A stretch of 19,586 nt of DNA from JAAZMX01 sp035388025 (GCA_035388025.1 DAOOPA010000014.1:1-19586); one strand, 5' to 3'. Shown: positions 8,518 to 15,984, counted from the first letter of the stretch. Program-made: numbers and translations. The notes: generated from the letters alone by a model not told the origin.

Positions 8518-9044
8518 ACGGGGATCAAGTAGCAGAAGACAAAGAACAACAGGCACAGTGGCGAGAAGAATATCAGCAACAAATGTTGCAAGATAGAGCC
8601 AGGCAGAATATGGTGCGCGGTAATATTATTGCCAGCGCGGGAAATATCGGACGGGAGGCAGGGAAATTGGCGGATCAAGAAACGTTTGATAAATTTAAAG
8701 GAGCGTTGGGAAAGGGCGAGGGGAAAATAGAGGCGCAGGAACACAGTGCTGGTGGTTGGATACTGGGTCTAATGCTAGCAATAGCCAAGGATTTGTTGGA
8801 CATGAGTACGATGGAAACATTGTCGGGAGTTGACTGGATAATAGACGCGATGCTCGGAGTGGGATTATTTTTCTTATTTGGCAAGAGTGCGAAGTTGGGG
8901 GCAAAGTTGATCAGGAGCGCCGGGCCGGCGATATTGGAGATGATTCCGGGGCTTGGTTTTTTGCCGATTTGGAGCATCAGTGTGGCTTATATTTTTTTTA
9001 AGAGTCAGCAGGAAAATGAGTCAGGAGTCGAAAGCGAGAGTTAA
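8514..9044 (+). CDS. Small membrane protein of unknown function in the T4SS-like cluster
   Basis: This protein has 176 residues. Residues 1-35 are highly charged and glutamine-rich (EQQAQWREEYQQQMLQDRAR), likely a helical or coiled-coil stretch. Residues 40-75 are polar. Hydrophobic segments follow at about 79-96 (GGWILGLMLAIAKDLLD), 107-124 (VDWIIDAMLGVGLFFLFG) and 137-162 (GPAILEMIPGLGFLPIWSISVAYIFF), and the protein ends in a short acidic tail. I do not recognise the family. Its place between the giant surface protein and the pilin-like gene suggests an accessory membrane part of the apparatus. Translation may be coupled to the short ORF that overlaps its start codon. The 145-base gap that follows is AT-rich and holds only a weak AT hairpin (9075-9091). 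Confidence 0.75.
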   Translation: MNGDQVAEDKEQQAQWREEYQQQMLQDRARQNMVRGNIIASAGNIGREAGKLADQETFDKFKGALGKGEGKIEAQEHSAGGWILGLMLAIAKDLLDMSTMETLSGVDWIIDAMLGVGLFFLFGKSAKLGAKLIRSAGPAILEMIPGLGFLPIWSISVAYIFFKSQQENESGVESES

Positions 9045-9189
9045 GGGTGAAAAGTTTGAGAGAGGCAAGTTGATTCAATTTTTTCAATTGATTTAGTGAT
9101 TTGTAAGATAAAACAAGAGCAAGATAAAAAATAGAGATTCAAATAATAATTTTTAACAAATTGGAAATAAATATTTTAAATTATTTTAG

Positions 9190-10170
9190 ATGACCAAATT
9201 TTTCAAAAAACACAAAAAGGTTATAGGACTACTGGCAATAGTGGCGACTTTTGGTATGGCTAGGGTGGCTCTGGCGGTCGCGGATAGTAGTAATGCCTGT
9301 GGCAAAGATATAATGCTACAGGTGCCGATACCGGGCTTGGGCTGGTGCGTCAAGGGTTTCCCAGAATATCTGCAGGCGATTTATAATCTGTTCGTGGGGA
9401 TATCCGGGATCTTGGCGGTGATCATGATCATGTTCGGCGGATTCCAGTGGCTTATTGCCGGAGGCAATCCGAGCAAGATCACCGGAGCCAAAGCAACAAT
9501 TCTTTCGGCTATGGCCGGGTTGACATTGCTTCTGGCCAGTTATACGATTTTGAACGTGATCAATCCGAAGCTGACGAGTTTGGATTTGGATATAGCAAGC
9601 TACAAGGTAGACGCGGCCAAGACAATCACGGCCGTTAGTGGTTTTTGTGCCAGCACATCAAAGGTGAAAGAGGTGAGTAAACCGCAAGACATGAAGTGTG
9701 GAACAACATATACATTAGAGGATGGTACAGGAACTTGCCTGGGAGCATGGTGTGATAATGATATGTTTAAAGCTAATGTTCTCGATAAACTAGATACTGC
9801 AGTTACGCAAGCCCTTTCTTTGGGTGATGTTTATGGGGTTTGTATTAATTCATCTTGCCAGTATAAGTTAGATTTATCAAAGGCAAAGGATCAGGGTTAT
9901 GATGACTTGGAGATGGAAGCTTATATAATGAGAACTTATGGAACAGGGGGGGGCAGTGACTTGGAATGTGGCAAGATATATTATCGCGAATCTTTGCCTT
10001 TATTCAGTATATTTACAGATAATTTATATATTGGTTCATATTGTATGGGTGCTAAAACTTGTGTAATAAAAGACCCCGGAGACTATAAAATTGATAAAAA
10101 TAAGAAAGAACTCCCTGAGGGGGTGGGAACTCATATGGTGGGTCAATTTGTAAAAAGATATTGTTTATAG
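9190..10170 (+). CDS. T4SS pilin-like (TrbC/VirB2-type) protein with long Cys-containing C-terminal extension
   Basis: This protein has 326 residues. A basic N-terminus (MTKFFKKHKK) and hydrophobic stretch end in ALAVA near residue 31, a likely signal-peptidase site. Two membrane helices follow at about 61-88 and 100-122. Between and across them lie FGGFQWLIAGGNPSKI and a conserved-looking AGLTLLLASYTILNVINPKL, the hallmark of the small T4SS pilins common in Patescibacteria genomes. These normally end soon after the second helix. Here about 190 further residues follow, including ten cysteines between 153 and 325, with no recognised domain. GC content falls from about 55% in the N-terminal coding part to about 32% in the tail (60-base samples). 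A G8 run lies at residues 253-255. The next gene starts immediately after the stop codon. The subunit may form a pilus or a membrane-embedded conduit; the tail could be an exposed, variable domain. Confidence 0.82.
   Translation: MTKFFKKHKKVIGLLAIVATFGMARVALAVADSSNACGKDIMLQVPIPGLGWCVKGFPEYLQAIYNLFVGISGILAVIMIMFGGFQWLIAGGNPSKITGAKATILSAMAGLTLLLASYTILNVINPKLTSLDLDIASYKVDAAKTITAVSGFCASTSKVKEVSKPQDMKCGTTYTLEDGTGTCLGAWCDNDMFKANVLDKLDTAVTQALSLGDVYGVCINSSCQYKLDLSKAKDQGYDDLEMEAYIMRTYGTGGGSDLECGKIYYRESLPLFSIFTDNLYIGSYCMGAKTCVIKDPGDYKIDKNKKELPEGVGTHMVGQFVKRYCL
9946..9953 (+). repeat. G8 homopolymer inside the pilin-like coding sequence
   Basis: Eight consecutive G encode G253-G255. Adding one G gives GGG GGG GGG CAG TGA, an immediate stop that would remove the last 70 residues and four cysteines. 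Losing one G keeps a different frame open for about 40 codons. The geometry suits slipped-strand phase variation, but no variation has been observed. Confidence 0.85.
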
Positions 10171-13101
10171 ATGATAGTTATGTTTTATTATTTTAAAAAA
10201 ATAGGATCAGGGATGTGCAATAAAAAAAATGTTTTAATTTTAATGTTGGCTGTTTTTGCTTTTCTTTTGTTGCCATTGGCAGTGAATGCTGGGGTTATAG
10301 GAGATATTTTTAAAAAAGTAGGCGCAATTGCTTTATATGAAACCTTGGGGGCCATCTTATCTTTGGCAATATACTTTTTTGGTTTTCTGGCTTCGCTTTT
10401 GATGACTGTTTTTGTGACGGTAGCCAAATATAATAATTTTTTGGCTCAGGAGGCGGTGACTATCGGTTGGACCATAGTTCGGGATCTGGCTAATATGTTT
10501 GTCGTGGCCGGGATATTACTCGTGGCGGTCGGCACGCTTTTGAATATAGAATCTTATAGTTATAAAAAATTATTGCCCAAATTGATCATCGGAGCGATCG
10601 TAATCAATTTTTCCAAGATGATCATGGGTTTTATGATTGATATCAGCCAAGTGATCACTCTGACTTTTGTTCATGGTTTTGAGGATGTGGTGGCTGGCAA
10701 TTTGTTTCAGGCTATAGGGATAGAAGGGCTTTTGGGGATAAGGGTGGATGAATTAATACAATCTGCTAGCGGAGACCAAGTACTTGCCCTTTTGGGCTCT
10801 TTGATTTTAGCAACCATAGTTTTGGTCGTGACAGCAGCGACAATACTCGTGTTAATCGCATATTTTATTGGTCGTGTTATTATTTTGTGGGTGGCGATTG
10901 TTTTGTCGCCTTTGCTGTTTGTTTTGCCGTTTGTCCCGTCGGGCGATAAATTCGCTTCGCAGGTTTGGAGCATGATTTCCAAACAATTATTCAGCGGACC
11001 GTTGGTCACCTTTTTTCTATGGTTGTCTTTCACAATAATGGGGATGATAACCAGCGAGGGGCAGTCATTATTAGCGCCTGGCGTACCAGTTGACAGAGCG
11101 ACAGAGTTTAGTATGCTCTTAACTCGTTTCGCGACGACGACCGGGGTATTAAATTTCATTGTGGTGATTGGACTTTTGTGGACATCGCTCATGATGGCCC
11201 AACAGTTGGGCGCGGTGGGGGGAAAGTTGGCAGGGAATTTGGCGGGGAAAATACAGGGGGCGGGGAAGTGGCTGGCAAAGACGCCATCTCTTGCGGCTGG
11301 CAGAAAATTAGATAAATGGTCAATAGCTGCTCAAAAGAGGATGGGAATAGATAAACCTGTTAGCTTAAGGCCGTCAATTATCAAAAGCTCTTGGGAGTCA
11401 TCAAGAAAAAGAAAAGAGGAGGCTTTTTATAAAGGCATGGGCGTGGCTGGTGGGATGGAAGATAAATTTAATAGAGTTTTGTCTTTGGGTAAAGATAAAA
11501 CCTTTGAAGCAGAAGTTGAGAGGGGATCATATAAAAATTCAGAAAAAAAGCGTATTTCTGAAGCAGGGGTTGAAAGCGATATTATGTTAAATAGACTTGA
11601 TGGGGTGATAAAATATGATAAAGACGGCAACCCGGTCGCAGTAAGAGGACAAGAGTCTGCGGCTCAGGGGATAGCGGAAATAATGATGGCCAATCACGAT
11701 ATTAATGAGGTTTTGTTAGACCCCAAATTAAACAAGGGAGCGCTGAAAAAAAATAATGGGGTAATCAAAGAGGGGCCAGAGGCCCTAGAAGCTTGGATAA
11801 AGAGTGTTTTTCGGAATGAAAGCGAGGAGAGACAGGCGATGATCTATGAAGATATGGCCGCTATTGGGTTGGCGAACAAAGATCCCCATTATTATGGCAG
11901 AGTCTCAAGGAACCGAGATACTGGTAAAGCTGAGTGGGTAAAAGTTGACCCGAAAGATGAGGGTGATAGGGAGATGATAACGGGCATGCAGGCTAAGGGG
12001 CAAATTGGTAATGGTTCTTGGGAAGAATTATCCGATGCCGATAAGGCGAAGGTAAAAAATAAAAAACACGCGGGAATTGCGGCGAAATATCTTGCCAAAA
12101 AAGAAGATCAGGCAATCGCGAGGGAACTGGTACCGCAGAATATACTCAGGCAGACTTTTGATGCTAAAACAGGAGAACGCGGCTGGGATAAGCATTTGGA
12201 TGATTTTGGCAAGGAGAATTTGAAAGTGGCAGCCAGCGCCATTATTGGGCAGTGGGGTCGTACAAAGGATGAAACAAGAAAGGCATTAAGAGAGAATATC
12301 GGAGCAATAGCAGAATACGCACGGTCTACTGAGATTGATGATGAAGCAACCAGGGCTAATTTATACAAGGTCCTTGACACAATAATGGGTACAGATCGTG
12401 TCAAAGGGGGTGAAGGGGGAGGATTTGGGGAAAGAGAGGCGGTGGAAGAAAGGCTCAAAAATTTCAGTCCGGGTGAAGGAGGGCAAAAGAACCACCAGAC
12501 AGAGATAGCAAGAAAGGAACGAATAGTGCAGGCTAGCGGAGAAAGAGAGTCAGAATTAATATTAGAAAGAAAAAAGGTGGAGGAAGAAGAAAAAAAATAT
12601 GAAGATATTAAGGGGAATTTACAGCCAGAAGTCGCGGAAAAGACAAGAGAAGAAATAAAAACAAAAAAGGAGAGAATAATTAATGAATTGGCAATGGTTA
12701 GGGCTGGGGGTCAGACCGCTCAGCAAGAGATATACGCGGTGCATCAGCCGGCCGCGGCTCAACAGCTGGCGGAGCAACTGAACAGCGAATCGTTTGGTGT
12801 TGCTCCGGAGGCAGTAGCGGAGATTGCTAAGAATATAAATGATTCGATTGAGAAAGCGTTGACTGCGGCGGCAGGAGCGGAGAAACCTGATTTTTCAGGT
12901 TTGTTCAAAGAGCTTGGTAATAATCTTGATAAATTAAAAGGCACTTTGAAATCAGAAAAACAGAATGAAATATTTGATTTTACAAGGGATATAGATAAGG
13001 TTCAAGGACCTGATTTACAGAAGAAACTTTTGGGCCAAATTAAATTATTGACTAGGAGTATGATGCAGGCTAGCAATAGAGCTCCGGCCACGAAGAAATA
13101 A
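10171..13101 (+). CDS. VirB6/TrbL-like polytopic membrane protein with long cytosolic-type tail
   Basis: This protein has up to 976 residues. The ATG at 10171 directly follows the pilin stop. An ATG at 10213 (residue 15) has AGGA six bases upstream and would give a cleaner signal peptide, MCNKKNVLILMLAVFAFLLL, ending in AVNA at residue 40; I consider 10213 at least as likely. Hydrophobic segments lie at about 55-85, 100-125, 132-160, 203-256 (a long pair containing RVIILWVAIVLSPLLFVLPF), 272-294 and 325-345. The central helix pair with W and P, and overall five or six helices, fit the VirB6/TrbL family, the inner-membrane channel core of type IV secretion systems. From about 350 onward the protein is soluble: a glycine/alanine stretch, then 600 charged residues with a coiled coil near 780-840 (ILERKKVEEEEKKYEDI). 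Ordinary VirB6 proteins are much shorter. The tail has no domain I recognise. Confidence 0.78.
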   Translation: MIVMFYYFKKIGSGMCNKKNVLILMLAVFAFLLLPLAVNAGVIGDIFKKVGAIALYETLGAILSLAIYFFGFLASLLMTVFVTVAKYNNFLAQEAVTIGWTIVRDLANMFVVAGILLVAVGTLLNIESYSYKKLLPKLIIGAIVINFSKMIMGFMIDISQVITLTFVHGFEDVVAGNLFQAIGIEGLLGIRVDELIQSASGDQVLALLGSLILATIVLVVTAATILVLIAYFIGRVIILWVAIVLSPLLFVLPFVPSGDKFASQVWSMISKQLFSGPLVTFFLWLSFTIMGMITSEGQSLLAPGVPVDRATEFSMLLTRFATTTGVLNFIVVIGLLWTSLMMAQQLGAVGGKLAGNLAGKIQGAGKWLAKTPSLAAGRKLDKWSIAAQKRMGIDKPVSLRPSIIKSSWESSRKRKEEAFYKGMGVAGGMEDKFNRVLSLGKDKTFEAEVERGSYKNSEKKRISEAGVESDIMLNRLDGVIKYDKDGNPVAVRGQESAAQGIAEIMMANHDINEVLLDPKLNKGALKKNNGVIKEGPEALEAWIKSVFRNESEERQAMIYEDMAAIGLANKDPHYYGRVSRNRDTGKAEWVKVDPKDEGDREMITGMQAKGQIGNGSWEELSDADKAKVKNKKHAGIAAKYLAKKEDQAIARELVPQNILRQTFDAKTGERGWDKHLDDFGKENLKVAASAIIGQWGRTKDETRKALRENIGAIAEYARSTEIDDEATRANLYKVLDTIMGTDRVKGGEGGGFGEREAVEERLKNFSPGEGGQKNHQTEIARKERIVQASGERESELILERKKVEEEEKKYEDIKGNLQPEVAEKTREEIKTKKERIINELAMVRAGGQTAQQEIYAVHQPAAAQQLAEQLNSESFGVAPEAVAEIAKNINDSIEKALTAAAGAEKPDFSGLFKELGNNLDKLKGTLKSEKQNEIFDFTRDIDKVQGPDLQKKLLGQIKLLTRSMMQASNRAPATKK

Positions 13102-13148
13102 ACAAATGAAGGGTGTAACGCAATAAAAAATGTGTTTAAGATTAATTT

Positions 13149-14402
13149 ATGTTGGTAACAACAAATTGGCAAAAACAAGATTTTTTGAAAGTTGAGAATT
13201 ATCAGGAAATATTAGCGGCAGCAAATGACTGCTGGTCTTTTGATGAGGAAAAAGAGGCTGTGTTTTTGTATCGAAATATTTTGAAAGATAAGATTGATTT
13301 TTTGTTGAGATTGGAAGATAAACAGTTGGCTAGCGATTATAAGCAGATTATATTTAAAATAATTTATATTGCTCTGCCAAGATTAGCAACAGATGAGGTG
13401 GCTAAATGGTTTGGGAGCAATTTGTTGGAATTTTTATCTCTGGACGGAGAAATACCGTTGAAAGATAAAATAAGAAAACATTTAGCTCAGGAGATAATTA
13501 CAACAAGAGATGGCTTAAAAATGGTTTTAGCTAGAGCAATGGAAACAAATGAGCAGGCGCTTGGTGGCAAGAATATCGGGGGGTGGTTGAAGGATTATCG
13601 TTTATTTTTGGCTGATAACAGAAACGATAGGCGATTAGCCCAAGTTGAATATTTATCAAGGAGGCTGAATATTTTAAGCGTAGAAGAAAAAGAAGCAATC
13701 GTTAAGTTATTAAATATTTATGATTTTTTACACTTATCTTCTTTTATTATAGAAGGGAATGAAGATGCCCAATTAATAAAAGATAATGATGGTTATTATG
13801 GTTTGTATAAGGGGGAGATTTTTAAGATCAATTTTGGCGTGGCTAAAACCAGCAAAGATAAGACTGCTAATACGGTTTATAATGTAAAGAAAGATACCGT
13901 TGGCCGGCCCGGTTTGGTTCCAGCGATGGAAGACAAACTGCATCAAGAATTAAACAATTTTTTGAAAAGTCAAATAATGACAGGGGCGACTCGAATTAAG
14001 AGCAATATAGATGGTTTTGATTTAAAAACTCTGCGTAATCATTTTTATCAATCAGTGAATGCGGGGAAAGGGGAGGAGGCGGTGGCGGCATTATTACTTT
14101 TGGCGGAGAGCGGAAAACTAAAAGAAGCCTTTGCTGGGGATGAGCGGTTTGTGAAGTTTTGGGGAGATTATCTCATAAAAAATAATTTGGCTGGCGGGGA
14201 ATTTGTCAAAGATCCGGCGAATGCCAAAGATCTGGCCAGATTTTTGCAATATATTTTGGAAGGCAGGTTGAAAATGAAAAGCGACGAGGCGGCGATGATC
14301 GGGGTATTGGTGTCTAACGCGGCGCGGGCGGCTTATGATTTGGATTACAAGGCGTTGGCTTATGGGGATATGGAGAGCGGGGAATTCAGGTGGAACGTAT
14401 AA
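13149..14402 (+). CDS. Soluble protein of unknown function, 417 residues
   Basis: No signal peptide, membrane helix or known motif is visible. The sequence is largely helical in character, rich in K, E, L and I, with a GNEDAQLIKDNDGYYGLYKG stretch near 207-226 that may form a small beta element. The first two thirds are AT-rich and the last third is richer in G and C. It lies 47 bases after the VirB6-like gene and just before the four-helix-bundle cassette, whose left inverted repeat begins at the base after this stop codon. Position suggests a cytoplasmic accessory of the secretion apparatus; this is inference from context only. The ATG at 13149 has no Shine-Dalgarno sequence. Confidence 0.7.
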   Translation: MLVTTNWQKQDFLKVENYQEILAAANDCWSFDEEKEAVFLYRNILKDKIDFLLRLEDKQLASDYKQIIFKIIYIALPRLATDEVAKWFGSNLLEFLSLDGEIPLKDKIRKHLAQEIITTRDGLKMVLARAMETNEQALGGKNIGGWLKDYRLFLADNRNDRRLAQVEYLSRRLNILSVEEKEAIVKLLNIYDFLHLSSFIIEGNEDAQLIKDNDGYYGLYKGEIFKINFGVAKTSKDKTANTVYNVKKDTVGRPGLVPAMEDKLHQELNNFLKSQIMTGATRIKSNIDGFDLKTLRNHFYQSVNAGKGEEAVAALLLLAESGKLKEAFAGDERFVKFWGDYLIKNNLAGGEFVKDPANAKDLARFLQYILEGRLKMKSDEAAMIGVLVSNAARAAYDLDYKALAYGDMESGEFRWNV

Positions 14403-14422
14403 CAATTTTCAATTTTTAATTT
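14403..14422 (+). repeat. Left inverted-repeat arm of the IVS-like cassette
   Basis: CAATTTTCAATTTTTAATTT is the exact reverse complement of 14846-14865. It starts directly after the upstream gene's TAA. Confidence 0.85.
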
Positions 14423-14430
14423 ACAATTTT

Positions 14431-14446
14431 CATTGAATTTTCAATG
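14431..14446 (+). promoter_or_regulatory. Palindrome covering the start codon of the four-helix-bundle gene
   Basis: CATTGAA-TT-TTCAATG pairs over seven bases, and its last three bases are the ATG. In RNA the tight loop would need to open by a pair or two. It could mask the start codon; this is inference. Confidence 0.4.
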
Positions 14447-14815
14447 ACACAATTTTCAAATAAAAGTTATGACCTTGAGGAGAGAACAGCTAAGTTTGGA
14501 GAGGAGATAATATTATTTTGCAGAGCATTAGCGCAAGATAATATTAGCGGACCGATTATAAATCAATTAGTAAGATCAGCTACCAGCATCGGTGCCAACT
14601 ATATGGAAGCCAACGGGGCGAGTTCAAAAAAAGATTTTGCTAACAAAATATTTATTTGTAAGAAAGAATCGCAAGAAACAAAACATTGGATAAGAATGAT
14701 GGTCAACTGTTTTCCGGGACAGGTAGAAGAATTGAGGCGACTTTGGCGAGAAGCTCAAGAGTTAACGATGATTTTTCAAAAAATAACGTCTTCATTGAGG
14801 AATACCGTTTGTTAA
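14444..14815 (+). CDS. Four-helix-bundle protein (S23 / 23S rRNA IVP family)
   Basis: This protein has 123 residues, the usual family length. Family signatures are clear: YDLEERTAKFGEEI at the start, then LVRSATSIGANYMEA (the conserved R-S/A-x-S-I-x-x-N-x-x-E core), SKKDFANKI, and CKKESQETKHWIRMM (the ESxET/KxW helix). Members are encoded inside intervening sequences of 23S rRNA in some bacteria and at many other loci, and the Avd protein of diversity-generating retroelements has the same fold. The molecular function of the stand-alone forms is not established; RNA or nucleic-acid binding is usually suspected. The gene interrupts an otherwise continuous block of secretion-type genes and is bounded by inverted repeats, so it is probably a passenger and not part of the machine. 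No reverse transcriptase or rRNA is present nearby. Confidence 0.93.
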   Translation: MTQFSNKSYDLEERTAKFGEEIILFCRALAQDNISGPIINQLVRSATSIGANYMEANGASSKKDFANKIFICKKESQETKHWIRMMVNCFPGQVEELRRLWREAQELTMIFQKITSSLRNTVC

Positions 14816-14845
14816 TTGAAAATTGATTATTGTAATATTTATTGA

Positions 14846-14865
14846 AAATTAAAAATTGAAAATTG
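14846..14865 (+). repeat. Right inverted-repeat arm of the IVS-like cassette
   Basis: AAATTAAAAATTGAAAATTG is the exact reverse complement of the left arm. The 13-mer AATTGAAAATTGA occurs twice on this side (14814-14826, overlapping the gene's stop codon, and 14855-14867), hinting at repeat amplification or decay at this end. Confidence 0.85.
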
Positions 14866-14877
14866 AATGTGTGGAAA

Positions 14878-14906
14878 TTCAAAATTGTATCAGTATCTGC
14901 TATAAT
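14878..14906 (+). promoter_or_regulatory. Predicted sigma-70-type promoter with extended -10
   Basis: TATAAT at 14901-14906 is a perfect -10 and is preceded by TGC (extended -10). TTCAAA at 14878-14883, 17 bases upstream, matches the -35 consensus at four of six positions. Transcription would start near 14913, leaving a leader of about 16 bases without a Shine-Dalgarno sequence before the ATG at 14929. It is the best promoter match I found and would drive the gene at 14929 and perhaps those after it. Confidence 0.6.
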
Positions 14907-14928
14907 AAAGAAAGACTAAACAAACCCC

Positions 14929-15936
14929 ATGCTACAGGATGACTTACAAAATGGAATAGTAGTCAAAACCAAAGACGGTTTTTTTAAGTTGCTCAAAAAT
15001 GGCCAATTGGAGGAATTGCCGAGCGATGATTTGGTGATTCAGCATAATGAAGTTTTGGCAGTCAAGCAAGAACCGGAGATAAAAAATGAAACGCCGGCGG
15101 AAAAACGGGCGACGGCCGGATTTTATTTCACCGTTGACGACGAGAAGGATATTCGGAAATTGCGCAATGATGATGCGGAAGAAAAAAATAAAAGAATCAA
15201 AGAATTTATTGACAGGACCGTGGAGAGCATTATCCGGGTGGCGGAAGAAGCAGGCATCATCACCTTGCCGGGCCAGAGCGAACCAGTAAAAAAAATAATA
15301 TTTTCCAGATTGAAGGATATCCGCAGTTTGTCAGAAACCAAGGAGGCTTTGGCCAGCCCTTTGATTATGCGCAACAAGCCTTTGGGCAAAAAGGAGATAG
15401 AATTACTTTTGACTTTGGTGGAAAAGCAAAGACCAAAAATAGACGAGGCGGTGCGCACCGGTAAAACAACAACCATAGAGATGAAAGCAGAGGCGCTGAA
15501 GAAAGAACCGGTGATGGATAGTACTCCGGCGGTAGAAATTGAGCCAAAGAAAAGAGATTTGGGGGTTCAATATGGAGAAGAAAGTAGCGGGGGACAACAT
15601 TATCGCAGTATCATTACTGGCCCGGTGGAAGAAATAAAAAATTTAAGTTTGACTGATTTCAGAAAGTTGGGCGCGAATCCGCTCGAGGCAGTCGGCCGGA
15701 TTTGGGAAAAAATCAATTTATTGGAAGATGAATCATTGATTAAAAGAGATGAGGGGGTTCGGGCTTGGCGGCAGTCAGAAACCGGCCGATTGTATCTGGC
15801 CATGGGGGCGGAAAGTATGGCTGAAAAGAAGACAGTGGAGCAGGTTTTTATGAGTCGCAAGGCCGCAGGCAAGCCATTTTTGATACCAGAGGAATTTAAC
15901 GCCATAGCGGATTTGAATAGAAAATTGACATATTAA
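14929..15936 (+). CDS. Soluble protein of unknown function, 335 residues
   Basis: The N-terminus has a compact beta-like start (NGIVVKTKDGFFKLLKNGQL). A proline/glutamate linker follows, then a charged helical region about 70-185, another linker near 186-225 (MKAEALKKEPVMDSTPAVEI), and a C-terminal helical domain about 226-335 containing SLTDFRKLGANPLEAVGRIW. There is no membrane helix, signal peptide or known catalytic motif. A good extended -10 promoter lies just upstream, so this gene probably heads its own transcript that may continue into the prgI-virB4 block. Position suggests a cytoplasmic accessory of the apparatus. I do not recognise the family. Confidence 0.75.
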   Translation: MLQDDLQNGIVVKTKDGFFKLLKNGQLEELPSDDLVIQHNEVLAVKQEPEIKNETPAEKRATAGFYFTVDDEKDIRKLRNDDAEEKNKRIKEFIDRTVESIIRVAEEAGIITLPGQSEPVKKIIFSRLKDIRSLSETKEALASPLIMRNKPLGKKEIELLLTLVEKQRPKIDEAVRTGKTTTIEMKAEALKKEPVMDSTPAVEIEPKKRDLGVQYGEESSGGQHYRSIITGPVEEIKNLSLTDFRKLGANPLEAVGRIWEKINLLEDESLIKRDEGVRAWRQSETGRLYLAMGAESMAEKKTVEQVFMSRKAAGKPFLIPEEFNAIADLNRKLTY

Positions 15937-15938
15937 TA

Positions 15939-15984
15939 CCTCACCCCGGCCATCTCCCATAGAGGAGAGGAAGGGGGAGCGAGG
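15939..15984 (+). repeat. Imperfect GC-rich hairpin, possible intergenic repeat element
   Basis: Arms CCTC-A-CCCC-GG-CC-A-TCTCC (15939-15957) and GGAGA-GG-AA-GGGG-GAGC-GAGG (15964-15984) pair over about 15 bases around a six-base loop (CATAGA). There is no T run after it, so it is not a standard terminator. Its composition is far richer in GC than the surrounding gap, and the CCTCACCCCGGCC style is that of dispersed non-coding repeats. Copy number cannot be seen here. Confidence 0.45.

Larger units (their letters stand above)
14403..14865 (+). mobile_element. IVS-like cassette: four-helix-bundle gene bounded by inverted repeats
   Basis: The 463-base segment begins and ends with perfect 20-bp inverted repeats (14403-14422 and 14846-14865; 24 of 25 when extended inward to 14427 and 14841). 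Pairing stops sharply at the outer edges. The only gene inside is the four-helix-bundle ORF. Intervening sequences in some bacterial 23S rRNA genes have the same plan: complementary ends and an S23/IVP ORF between them. Here the unit sits between two protein genes. No target-site duplication is evident and no transposase is present, so mobility is inferred. Confidence 0.55.

Noticed and set aside
9075..9091. AT-rich hairpin TCAATT-TTTTC-AATTGA after the small membrane protein gene
   Set aside because: The stem is six A/T-rich pairs with no T run after it, too weak to call a terminator.
14444..14815. Avd-type accessory protein of a diversity-generating retroelement
   Set aside because: The fold family is the same, but there is no reverse transcriptase and no template/variable repeat pair in the window. 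The sequence fits stand-alone S23/IVP relatives.
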